Shown in pieces: positions 11,601 to 20,450 of a DNA stretch of 37,640 bases. Source of the DNA: Acanthaster planci (Eukaryota; Echinodermata; Asteroidea; Valvatida; Acanthasteridae); NCBI RefSeq assembly GCF_001949145.1, contig NW_019091387.1, positions 655,207 to 692,846 of the forward strand, read 5' to 3'. Made by a program: the position numbers and the translations under genes. The notes beneath the pieces are model-generated. The model was not told the origin of the DNA and did no database searches. It was given only the letters and a program-made list of their open reading frames with translations. Each line of letters opens with the position of its first letter. Position 1 is the stretch's first letter.

Positions 11601-12804
11601 GTGAGACGATTCCATCATCCCTATAAGGGCTGGGATTGCTATCATCAACTTCCGAAAGAGTGACAGGTAGCCTGACATCGCTGTCATTGGCTGACAGCAA
11701 TGAAGGAGTGCCAGCAACTTCAGCAAGAGGAACAGTTGGAGTGATGACATCAATCGTATTGCTGGTGGTTGGACTGTCGCAATCATCTTCGGGGGGAGTG
11801 ACAGGTGGGCTGATATTCTCCCTGTCGGCGATTGGAGAAATTGGAGGGGTATCAACAACCTCGGAAAGAGGGGCAGGTGGAGTGATGCTATCATTCCTGT
11901 TAGCGTGTGGAGGAAGAGGAGCCGTGGCATCATCCCCACAAGGCAAGAGAGGCGCTGTGATATCATCATGCCTCGCTACTAGCAGAGTACACACTCCGTT
12001 ATCCCCCTTGGAAAGGAATTGATGGTTGAGTCTCAGGTGGTGGTTGGTTGGCGGTCCGCATTAGCTGCAAGTATAAAATATCAAAAGAGGTCAAATAAAT
12101 AAGCTGAGAAAAGAACGGGGTTAGAAAATCATGACCATCAAATTGTTATTTTTGTACCTCATTATTTGATGCTGTTTGAGCTGGAGTCAGAAATGAGCTG
12201 TCCAGGTCATTTAGGGCTGGTGAGTAGCGATGTATTACGCCACGAAGGCTCAGAGAAGACTGAGCGGCAGATTGGTCCACACGAGTTGGATTGAAACGAC
12301 GGGAACCTTTGCTTTCCATCCAAGGAGGTGCCCCTCTTTGCTCTCCTTGGGCATCGGTGGTTTGCCATGATCGGTTGAAAGACGCCAATCCCAATCGATC
12401 GGTCAGATTCCTTTGCATCAAGGAAACGGCACCAAGATCTCGTGGTTGCGTCCACAATCTGGAAGGAAAAAAGATACCGTCTTTATGGAAGTTTGAATGG
12501 AATTGAAGGATTTGTGTGGAATTGGTATTCCTTACGTTACTCTATCATCCTAGTACCGTAATGTTTCTTGCATTGAGAGTGAGTTTTCAAAGAACTTTTG
12601 GGAAGGTAATTTTTTGCTCACCCTTGCAACATCCTGATGACCGTGGTTGACCTCTGATTATTGTACAATACTTCTGGATCAGATGGCCATGGATGCATGA
12701 GAGTAGAGGTACCGAGGGTTGGAGGCAAGGCGATCGATTCCTGCCCATTCAGCGATGGGCGCACTTGCCATATTGGCAGTCGCGGCCAACGGGCCTGAAG
12801 TTGT
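7720..12804 (-). CDS. Unit 1: C-terminal protein kinase with long proline-rich and acidic repeat N-terminus (5' end missing)
   Basis: I build eight exons, listed 5' to 3': 12804-12622, 12458-12158, 12064-10743, 10530-10448, 10307-10097, 9850-9780, 9571-8816 and 8675-7720. All junctions are GT-AG. Phases agree at every junction (2/2, 0/0, 0/0, 2/2, 0/0, 2/2, 2/2), strong support for one gene. The first seven exons encode a probably disordered region: a unique start (QLQARWPRLPIWQVRPSL...), an acidic/proline repeat exon, two copies of a helix-like exon pair, and a Pro/Thr-rich exon. The last exon is a complete kinase domain ending DIERLLAARSGAAP. The first visible exon starts in phase 2, so at least one 5' exon is missing, probably beyond the N at 12913. 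Two single-base frame offsets occur in exon 3 and one at the N at 7844. They may be assembly or read errors, or early decay. Substrate and pathway are unknown. Confidence 0.8.
7844..7844. other. Single N, contig join inside the kinase exon
   Basis: The reading frame of the kinase domain differs by one register on the two sides of this N, and the peptide between alpha-F and SIWDIGER is shortened. The N therefore stands for an unknown number of bases, not one. The same sequence (ccatatagaagt) ends at the N at 15943. Confidence 0.8.
8816..9571 (-). CDS. Unit 1 exon 7: proline/threonine-rich repeat exon
   Basis: Encodes about 250 residues dominated by Pro, Thr, Ser, Ala, Leu and Val, probably disordered. 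It begins SNGGNQPMWMQEMMRQAGQQ and then contains about three imperfect repeats of roughly 50 residues that share PTLPSN and VPxxV cores (PAPTLPSNPPGVPMPVALA, HPTLPSNQHAVPLLV). It ends TPLATPKK at a donor (gtgagt), joining in frame to the RRRATIQS start of the kinase exon. The reading frame is open throughout, unlike the paralogous exon at 26168-26899. Likely a flexible linker or docking region. No known domain recognised. Confidence 0.75.
9780..9850 (-). CDS. Unit 1 exon 6: short helix-like module (LKQEIMQRIHAMMAQQ)
   Basis: A 71-base exon, phase 0 in and phase 2 out, encoding SSLTLKQEIMQRIHAMMAQQ and a little more. It is paralogous to exon 4 (LRAEIMERVRAMMAQ), with the same phase and the same position before a WMQ-type exon. 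The periodicity of I, M and A residues suggests an amphipathic helix. The unit 3 counterpart at 27110-27180 is intact. Confidence 0.75.
10097..10307 (-). CDS. Unit 1 exon 5: WMQ-type module with basic/proline tail
   Basis: A 211-base exon, phase 2 in and phase 0 out, encoding VSDASEPLWMQAMRAAQQTS and then a Ser/Pro/Arg-rich tail with CSPRRTRRTTSP, ending GQPSEQE. Its start parallels exon 7 (NGGNQPMWMQEMMRQAGQQ). The Arg-rich stretch could be a nuclear localisation or phosphorylation region, which is inference only. The frame is intact here, whereas the unit 3 copy at 32850-33054 is frameshifted. Confidence 0.75.
10448..10530 (-). CDS. Unit 1 exon 4: short helix-like module (LRAEIMERVRAMMAQ)
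   Basis: An 83-base exon, phase 0 in and phase 2 out, encoding VAPRPESTLRAEIMERVRAM and then MAQSPGN. Acceptor tcttcccag and donor gtatgt are both good. It is the paralog of exon 6. Unit 3 lost it in an internal deletion. Confidence 0.75.
10743..12064 (-). CDS. Unit 1 exon 3: acidic/proline tandem-repeat exon with two frame offsets
   Basis: A 1,322-base exon between acceptor tatacttgcag and donor gtatgg, encoding some 440 residues. At least ten degenerate repeats of about 24 residues are built around RDDGIxSPxxPAExDD and PPQT-like words (for example YRDDGIVSPSLPAEPDD and TDRDDGITSPALVDVDD). These are followed by a Ser/Thr/Asp-rich end (SATVTPPSSSDNHIDNQQ). Composition predicts a disordered, strongly acidic region. 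The repeat frame changes twice by +1. Once is at a five-base G run (plus-strand C run 12003-12007) near the 5' end, and once is at a GGG/CCC run near 11299-11303. The exon length of 3n+2 agrees with two extra bases. Each offset alone would truncate the protein before the kinase. Confidence 0.65.
12158..12458 (-). CDS. Unit 1 exon 2
   Basis: A 301-base exon, phase 2 in and phase 0 out, open throughout. It encodes about 100 residues beginning LWTQPRDLGAVSLMQRNLTD and ending TPAQTASNNE. The acceptor ttttttccttccag is strong. It is polar and basic with no recognised domain. Only its first bases survive in unit 3, around 33145-33165. Confidence 0.7.
12622..12804 (-). CDS. Unit 1 exon 1 (first visible, not the true start)
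   Basis: A 183-base exon, phase 2 in and phase 2 out. It encodes QLQARWPRLPIWQVRPSLNG and runs to STTVIRMLQG. The unit 3 counterpart (33331-33513) has the same length and the same splice sites, which supports it as a real exon. No initiator Met is present and the entry phase requires an upstream exon. Confidence 0.7.
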
Positions 12805-12814
12805 CTGCAACGTG

Positions 12815-13260
12815 TACAGAGTCAATCAATCAAGCAACATTTATTTCCATAATGCCGAAAGATTCGAATACAATACAACAGAATAAATTGATAAACATGT
12901 AGTTAATATTATNACACGTCGATAGATTGAGGATAAGAATAAATAAAGTCTTCGGCAATTATGGGGCGTCTTCCGAATTCAAACGCTTATATGGAGATGC
13001 CTTGACAAAAACTAAATCAGAACATTTAACAGTGACAAAATAACAATTAGACAAACAAAACTACAATGTACATGGGATGAAAGTAAGCATCGAGGGATGG
13101 AAAAATGAATGAAGCCATGTAAAATGAACTCATGCAACTAGTCAAAAGAAGAAAAATTAAGAGATAAAGAAGATGAAGAGCAACGCAGTAGTTATTACAT
13201 AAGCCAATAAACAGCAAGTTCATTACAATCGCATGCAATATAAGTATAGTTTAGGCTTTA
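12815..13260 (-). mobile_element. Possible non-LTR retrotransposon 3' tail spanning the N at 12913
   Basis: On the minus strand, 12840-12820 reads aaataaatgttgcttgattgattga, an AATAAA followed by a TTGA-type tail, which resembles the ends of CR1/L2-like elements. The sequence beyond the N (12914-13260) recurs at 15944-16280. No reverse-transcriptase coding is visible. The class is a guess. The recurrence is directly seen. Confidence 0.3.
12913..12913. other. Single N, contig join
   Basis: The sequence right of this N (cacgtcgatagattgagga) is nearly identical to the sequence right of the N at 15943 (cacgtcgagagattgagga), as expected if two contigs start at the same point of a duplicated region. 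Confidence 0.75.
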
Positions 13261-15046
13261 TTATTCGTGAATTGGTTAAAATACAAGACATGAAAATACA
13301 TTATAACATTTTGTGTACAATGTACGGTTTAAGCTGCATTGTTTGCGCATTGGTTTAGATAAGAGACAAAACGAACCTCACAACTTTCGTGTCAGGCAAT
13401 AGCTCCATGGGCCAGGGGACCCCAAGGAGAACAATGTGATTGGATATTATTGTCAATTAGTATAAAACAAAGAGAAACAAACAAAAGCAGGAAATCGATT
13501 AGCTCTGGAAAGAGTAAACACTCCAAGTCAACGTAAACATATCGGACAACACGTGCGCGAATCTGCGAAAAAATCTTTTTAAGAGCCTAATCTTACAGTC
13601 GTCGGTAAGAGAACTTTGCCTTATCAGAATTCTTTTTTAATGTTTATTCTATTGTTGTGTTAGTATGCCATTCTATTCAACTCTGGGGAGCAGAGAACTT
13701 ACCGGTAATTCACCGACTTTAGTTCCTCAGCTATTCTCAGAACTGTTATCATTGTCGCAGTTTCTCGTCAGAACAAAACTTTGCTGAATAATCGCATTGG
13801 TCACATTCGAAAATGTACTGCAGAGAAAAATCCTTGTCTTACACACGAGTGCTCAACAAGAACAAAGGTCGGGTGAGTGTTTTCTTGTTTAAGTAGCGAA
13901 CACCACGTGGCAACAGCAGCGCGCTTGAAAACTTGCGCGTTTGATCATGGCGTAACAATCCGGTTCGTAAGTGTGACGTCACTTCAGTTTAAATCACGCC
14001 CACTGCATCGTGCACTGGACATAGAGTTACATGCATTGATCGCCGTTTACGTGGAACCATGGAACCAGAAGTTAACGCGCAACTTCAGCGATTGTCCAAT
14101 GAAAGCCTGCAAATCGTGGTGCGTCTGCCCTTGTGACGAAGTCACTTACGAACAGGATTGGGAAAGTTTGTGATATCAGAAACCAACGAGTTCAACGTTT
14201 GTAGGCAAACGCACATTTGCAGTAATCGTTGCTAGGCAGCTGTAGGTGTACGTAATTCGGGCCAAGTTCATTGAATTGGAGCACTCTAATTGGTCCTCAA
14301 CCCGTTCACGTGAATAATTATAAATAATCGCCATAAAATGTGGCTAAGGCCATCTGAGTGTCCTATCATATTATGGAAATATGGCTGTTTCTAGTGAGAG
14401 ATAATGATCTTGAAAATAAAAGTCAACAGATAATTAAAAAAACAAGCTACAGGTGTAGGTGTGAGTCCGAGGAACCTGTTTTTTATGCCCTGGTAACTCA
14501 GAAGTCTCATATTATGGTCAGTAGTGATGAAAATCGGCCAAATTGCGTCAGATCCATGAAAAGTTATGAGCCACAAATTACCTGGCGGAATGTAGCTTAA
14601 ATCATTTTTTAAAATGAAAAACCAGCCATGGCATCTTACAGTTAAACGAGGATCTTCGTGATAAAAGGAAATTGAGGCTGTTGTTTCGAAAGTTTCTTTA
14701 AAGCATTTAGAAAGTGTATGGGACTGCTACTGTTATGTTTACTGTATAAAATTTTGGCGAGCTTTTTCCTCGGGAACCCCATGATAGACGAGTTCTTGCA
14801 AAGTCATGGGACGAGGCGCTGGTATAGAATTCGGAAGGATATTTTTACGACCGAGCGAGGGTGGGGGTAGAATGTCGTCACATGCACAGCCGGATCCAAA
14901 TAGACGCTATCCCTTAGGTTGTGCAGTCTGCCACAGAGTGGTGGTCACGTCATGTGCAAAGAAATATTCCTGGGCAAACTCGTTATCTGGTAATTCTGAT
15001 ATATTCTTAAAATGCAAACAGCAATTAAAAAACGAATTTTTGTCGC
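12914..15046. repeat. 5'-side flank block of unit 1, paralogous to 15944-18615
   Basis: 12914-13959 matches 15944-16988 almost base for base with scattered substitutions and small indels, and 14160-15046 matches 17000-18120 with larger differences. From 13710 on it also matches 33955-35110. Paired short ORFs (minus strand, 13047-13238 and 16053-16256) only reflect this duplication. On the minus strand the stretch 14760-15046 aligns with the ORF at 34771-35136 but contains stops. No functional gene seen. Confidence 0.75.
13960..14158. mobile_element. About 199-bp MITE-like insertion with inverted ends
   Basis: Absent from both paralogous sites: 16980-16990 and 34195-34203 read straight through aacaattgggaaagg-like sequence. 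The left end (ccggttcgtaagtg) and the right end (cacttacgaacagg) are inverted repeats, and AT is repeated on both sides. Related pieces occur at 17091-17160 (reverse orientation) and 18646-18765. It has no coding capacity. Confidence 0.75.
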
Positions 15047-15942
15047 AAAACAAACACTTTTCTTGGAATTTGTTTTGATAACTTTACAACTCATCTTTAT
15101 CATTTTGTTTACACAGAGAATGAATCTTGAATTAGTCTGTATATAATTTTGTGAGATTTATTTTTTAATCCAATGGGAAACTTGCCAATTGCATACAACA
15201 GCAGGTTCCACAGTATACGTATACAAAGGGAAAAAAGGTTACAAAGAATTCTTCGAATGAGAGGGCTGATGTGCATGCTATACACAATGTTAGTTGCTAG
15301 TTTCAAAGAAAAGAAGTTACATTTCTGAGCATATGGACACCAGTAGAAGTTTATGGAGTGCAACCCTGATTTGGCAGACTCCAACTGAAATTGAATTGCG
15401 ATGGAATCACGAATTCTAAGTTGTATTGAACAGATTAAGGATGAAAGTTCTTGATAAACGGCAGAGAAGATTCACAACTTTTTATTTTGAACAGTTTGTC
15501 AAACAATAAAAACATTGCAAAATGTGCATGAAGTCAATCTCACCGAGGGATATATATATTAAAGGTAATTACAGGCAATCATTCATGACCGAATAATTTT
15601 AAAGCAACTTGTCTGTAACGAAGTAATCAGGAACTAAGCGGCAATCAGTAATGCTCATGACTTTGAGAAACTATATGAACTTACAGTTTAAACAGCTGCT
15701 GAACACACATCAGTAAGCTAAAATGTTTTTTTCAGAGAGTAAGGATTGTATCTGTTTATTTCATTTTTGTCCATTTATTAGATTTTATTTTGAAACCATA
15801 GAATTAGATTAACTCTTCTTATGGTGCTGCACCACTTCTTGCAGCCAACAGACTTTCAATATCCCTAATGACTGACTCCACGGTAGGACGGTCATGTGGC
15901 ATTCTAGCTTTGCAGCGTTCACCAATGTCCCATATAGAAGTC
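15047..15942 (-). CDS. Unit 2: 3' tail of a second kinase paralog, truncated at an N
   Basis: The coding tail occupies 15819-15942 (stop TAA at 15819-15821 on the minus strand) and reads SIWDIGERCKARMPHDRPTV and then ESVIRDIESLLAARSGAAP. That is identical to unit 1 apart from one residue near the end, and it is intact. The rest of this interval is the shared 3' flank, with AATAAA signals as in unit 1. Immediately upstream lies the N at 15943, and beyond it is the 5'-side flank block. About 5 kb of gene body expected here is therefore absent from the assembly. Whether this is a third real gene or an unmerged allele of unit 1 cannot be settled from this sequence. Confidence 0.75.
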
Positions 15943-15943
15943 N
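15943..15943. other. Single N, contig join hiding the unit 2 gene body
   Basis: Left of it is the C-terminal kinase tail, cut at the same word as at 7844. Right of it is a block that in unit 1 starts just after the N at 12913. The order matches unit 1 with everything between 7844 and 12913 removed. Confidence 0.75.
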
Positions 15944-18615
15944 GCACGTCGAGAGATTGAGGACAAGAATCAATGAAGTTTTCGGCAATTATGAATTCAA
16001 ACGCTTATATGGAGATGCCTTGACAAAAACTAAAACAGAACATTTAATAGTGTCAAAATAACAATAAGACAAACAAAAATACAATGTGCGTGGGATAAAA
16101 GTAAGCATCGAAGGATGGAAAAGTAAATGAAGCCATGAAAAATGAACGCATGCAACTAGTCAAAAGAGGAAAAATTAAGAGATAAAGAAGATGAAGAGCA
16201 ACGCAGTAGTTATTACTTAAGCCAATAAACAGCAAGTTCATTACAATCGCATGCAATATAAGTATAGCTTAGGCTTTATTATTTGTGAATTGGTTAAAAT
16301 ACAAGAGATGAAAATACATTTTAACATTCTGTGTACAATGTACGGTTTAAGCTGCATTGTTTGCGCATTGGTTTAGATAAGAGACAAAACGAACCTCACA
16401 ACTTTCGTGTCAGGCAATAGCTCCATGGGCCAGGGGACCCCAAGGAAAACAATATGATTGGATATTATTCTCAATTAGTATAAAACAAAGAGAAACAATC
16501 AAAAGCAGGAAATCAATTAGCTCTGGAAAGAGTAAACACTGAAAAGCTCTGGAAAGAGTCAACGTAAACGCGTATCGGATAACCCGTGCGCGAATCTGCG
16601 AAAAAATCTTTTTAAGAGCCTAATCTTACAGTCGTCGGTAAGAGAACGTGGCCTTATCGGAAGTTTTTTTAATGCTAATTCTGTTGTGTTTGTATGCCAT
16701 TTTATTCAACTCTGGGGAGGAGAGAACTTACCGGTAATTCACCGACTTTAGCTCCTCAGCTATTCTCAGAACTGTTATCATTGTCGCAGTTTCTCGTCAG
16801 AATAAAATTTAGCTGAATAATCGCTTTGGTCACATTCGAAAATGTACCGCAGAGAAAAATCCTTGTCTTACACACGAGTGCTCAACAAGAACAAAGGTCG
16901 GGTGAGTGTTTTCTTGTTTAAGTAGCGAACAACACGTGGCAACAGCAGCGCGCTTGAAAACTTGCGCGTTTGATCATGGCGTAACAATTGGGAAAGTTTG
17001 TGATATCGGAAACCAACGAGTTCAGCGCAAACGCAAATTTGCTGTAATCGTTGCTAGGCAGTTGTAGGTACGGTGTATATAATCCGGTCCGTAGGTGGCT
17101 TCGTCACAAAGGCGGACGCACCACGATTCGCGGGCTCCCGTGGGGCGATCGCAGAAGTTGAGAAATGAGCACTTAGTTTTATTGCTGTTTTGGGGGTATC
17201 TTCGTTCAAAGGCGAATAAAAAGAAATTTTCGTGGCTAACCCCCATGAAATTGAAACGAAAAGTGATCTTCTGGCCATAATCTTGAATTTCCAGTAAAAA
17301 AAAAAAGGAGGCCAACCTCTTCACGAGAGTCAACAGGCGGCGCTATTTCAGTCCGATTTTGCACTGTTTTCTATAGGCGCGTGTTGTGTGTTGTGCAACC
17401 CTAAAGTGATATGAGTGTCCAGTCATATTATGAAAATATACCTGTTTCTAGTTAGACATGATGATCTTGACAATTAAAGGCACTGCTAATTAAAAAAAAA
17501 TTAAACTACAGGTATAGGCCTGAGTCCGAGGAACATGTTTTTACGCCGTGGTCACTGCGGGTTCTCATTGTTATGGTCAGTAGTGATGAACATTACTCAA
17601 ACAGCATAGTCTGCCCAACTGCGTAACGTCCATGAAGAGTTATCAACCACTGTTGTAAATTACCCTGCAGAATCAAGCTAATCTTTTTTTTTCAAAATGA
17701 AAAAATCAGCCATGGCATCATACAGCTTAGTAACAAGGATCTTCATGATAAAAGGAAATTTAGGTTGTGGTTTGGAAAGTTTCTTTAAAGTATTTAGTAA
17801 GTGTACGGGACTACTACTACTGTTATGTTTACTAAAAAAATGTATAAATATTTGGCTAGCTTTTTTCCCCTCGGAACTCGATGATTGACAGGTTCTTGTT
17901 AAGTCAGGGGACTAGGCGCTGGTGGGGAAGGATATTTTTACGACTGAGCGAGGGTAGGGTTAGGATTTCGTCCTAGCTAGATCTAAATGGACGCTGCCCT
18001 TCAGGTTGTGCAGTCTACAGCAGAGTCGTGGTAAATGACATGTGCAAAGGTAAAGAAACATTCCTGGTCAAACTCGTCATCTGGTACTTCTGATATATTC
18101 CTAAAGTGTAAACAGCTGTTTCGAATCGAATTGACCATTCTCTTACTTTTTGCCACTGACAAGGATTTTCGCAAAGATCTGTGCTGCGTTTTAACCCTTT
18201 TGATAATATTTTCTACATTTAGGAGAGAAATTTTCTTCAATACATGCTAAAGGGCAGGATGTCTTGCAAGGTCACAAGGCCCTTTTAGTTAAGTTTCCGA
18301 TAAAATTTTCAAACAAAACCTTCGAAAGTGGCAATGGGCGTTAATCTTGCATTTTATAAAATTTGGCCAGATTTGACCTTTCCCTTAATTGCAGGCGCAA
18401 TCTTCAGTTCAAAATAACGATATTGTACTGCCTGTAATAATTACCCATTCTTCGAAAATCTCAGACCACTTTGTCTCCAAAATTAAAGATGTTGCATTTT
18501 TGCAAGTATTTTGACGCTGCTGGCTTAAGGCAAATCAGCACTGGTTTCTGTAATGCCCACGTTTCTCTGCTCTTAAGAACTTTTTGATGGGTCGCTCTTC
18601 AGAATGTATGACTCT
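15944..18615. repeat. 5'-side flank block of unit 2
   Basis: Paralogous to 12914-15046 and, from about 16720 to 18615, to 33950-35520. The match continues past the end of the unit 1 copy through words such as tgacaaggattttcgcaaagatct and catgtttctctgc-like sequence. On the minus strand 18001-18240 is a short ORF that aligns with the ORF at 34771-35136 but diverges in frame, so it is treated as decayed. 17161-17400 has an unrelated insertion. No intact gene seen. Confidence 0.7.
17091..17160 (-). mobile_element. Partial reverse copy of the 13960-14158 element
   Basis: Reads ccggtccgtaggtggcttcg followed by a stretch matching the reverse complement of 14100-14156 (cacaaaggcggacgcaccacg). The other end is not found, so it is truncated or part of a compound insertion up to about 17400. 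Confidence 0.55.
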
Positions 18616-18645
18616 AAATGAAGTCACACTTCGGTACTATAGCGG

Positions 18646-18765
18646 GACGTCACTTCAGTTTAAACCACGCCCACTTCACATACAGTTAGACTTACTTTGG
18701 TTAAGACTAAAGTTGCACGTTAACTTCCGGTTTCAAGGTTCACGTCAACTTTAGTCTGGCGCGTC
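18646..18765 (+). mobile_element. Partial, rearranged copy of the 13960-14158 element
   Basis: Begins with gacgtcacttcagtttaaa and ccacgcccact, matching 13975-14003. It then contains gcacgttaacttccggtttc, which matches the reverse complement of about 14053-14083, so the internal order is inverted. Confidence 0.45.
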
Positions 18766-20450
18766 ACATGAATAACAAATTCACAACATGAATATTCATG
18801 ATACAGGCGAAACTGTTGAAAATTGTTTACAAATTTATATCACTTCAAAAAATCTACTCAAAATTCACTTATTTACATATAAAAATCCAGATTGTTAATC
18901 CGTACAACTTATTAATAAAATAAATCAGTTTTTGGAGCACTCAGTTGCCTTGAAAAAATTAAAGAACTTCTAACCAATCCCTAAGCTGCTATTATTCCAG
19001 TATATGTACTTAAACTTGAAGTTTGTCTCCGTTTTAGGCTTTGTTGGCTCCAAAATCAATTCCATATCTTCGGCATCAAGCTTTCAATTTTTAAATTGAA
19101 GTACTCGAAAATTTTGCTCGTTTGCATCTTATTTGCTCTTTGGCACTATCGTACGTGCATCTATTGCATGAGCCAACAACCAACTTCAGAAGACGAGGTA
19201 AAAACCTTTTGAGGAAGCGTGAGAAGTGAGACGGGGATGCAGTCGGAGCTGCCATGTTGGATTGCACGCCCACTTTGATTGAGCGGACAACACAAATGAG
19301 TGGTGCAGATGGTCGCTTCCGTGCACTATGAAAAAGAAATATACCCATTGAATTCAAAGATGAAAGGGCATGCTTGAGAGGCAGCATAGACCTGGAGGAG
19401 AAAGGTAAGATTTAGGAATGACAAAGCCAAGGAAATTCTGGTTTTAGGGGCATTTTTTGCCACCCTGTTGCAATAGCCTATCGCATTTAAGCCTAGGCCT
19501 ACTGCATGGGTGATTTTACACAATGGTAGAAAGGCATTGTGTAAAATCACCGTTGAAGTATTTGCGATAAGGCTTGTGGTTTGGAAAACAATCTAGGCTA
19601 GGGCCTAGGCCCAGGCTCTGCAGGTGTGGTCATGATAGGCCTAGCAGCGTCCGCTGGCACACTTGTAGCTTTCCTCGAATTTCCTCATGCATTGTTGCTG
19701 ATCCTCGTGTTTTAAAAACTTCAAATTAATGAAGTATGTACTTCACCATGGTTTCAATTTCAGTGCTCAAGTCATCAGCCTAATCCAAAAATTTTTTTTA
19801 AAAAGGGGGGCGCCTGGAAATTGAGCATATCTTCCGCGGAGTGTTCCTTAATTATTCCAAGGCGCATTTGAACAAATCTGGAAAATCTCACATTAACATA
19901 AAATAAATTCTTTAGGGTTGAGATATCAATTATTATTTCCTCATCTCACCATTTTCACATACTCAACTACAACTAAGTGTGCAAGATAGTTTTGTTCCTA
20001 GTTTTGGGTGCAGTTTATATTGTGCACTTTGAAAGAAAATTTGAAATCAGGCCAGTGTGAAATTTGAAAGGCTAAAAATTGCTCTTTCAAGGCAGTGTAT
20101 TGTGACAAATAATGGCAGTGTGCCATGTTAGGGGCCTCAGCACATCAACAGTGGAAATGGAGAGAATTATGGGCCTGCCAGAGGCCTTTTTCGACCCTTT
20201 GTGTTGGACTGATGACATTTATTACCAGTCAGTCTTGTGTTGCATGTTTTTGGTTTTTTTAAATAATTTGATATGGTACATGTATTAAAAATTTTGAATT
20301 TCAGTTTACTAGGCCTAGGCCCTGCTTAGTGTTCATTTTGGAAGATATGACCGGCAATATTTCCAGCCAGTGCACAAACAGATCACGGCACAAATCCAGA
20401 TATGTTTCCAAATCTAATGATTTAATGTACATAGAATATTTCCTCCTCAG
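18766..20450. other. Gene-poor stretch between units 2 and 3
   Basis: AT-rich with short ORFs. A donor-like aaaggtaag near 19404 follows a short open stretch, but no acceptor or start supports an exon. The notable item is the hairpin at 19509-19551, inside sequence with repeated cctaggcc words (19492-19640). Confidence 0.5.
19509..19551. repeat. Perfect 17-bp stem hairpin with 9-nt loop
   Basis: GGTGATTTTACACAATG, loop gtagaaagg, then the exact reverse complement CATTGTGTAAAATCACC. A weaker outer pairing exists between cctatcgcattta on the left and tatttgcgataagg on the right. It could be a microRNA-like precursor or the fold-back tip of a transposon. Either is inference. Confidence 0.85.

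Noticed and set aside
10635-11969. 444-codon ORF taken as one protein
   Set aside because: Its first half is an out-of-frame reading of the acidic repeats (Leu/Met/Pro-rich nonsense). Only the part after about 11300 is in the true frame, and its last 36 codons run past the donor at 10742 into the intron.
13047-13238. Hydrophobic minus-strand ORF repeated at 16053-16256, looking like a conserved membrane peptide
   Set aside because: The two copies sit in near-identical duplicated DNA, so similarity is expected without coding constraint. There are no start context or splice signals, and AT-rich sequence gives Leu/Phe/Ile-rich frames by chance.
19333-19404. Open stretch ending RGSIDLEEK at a gtaaga donor
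   Set aside because: A stop lies just upstream, no acceptor or start fits, and its phase does not match the exon at 20451.
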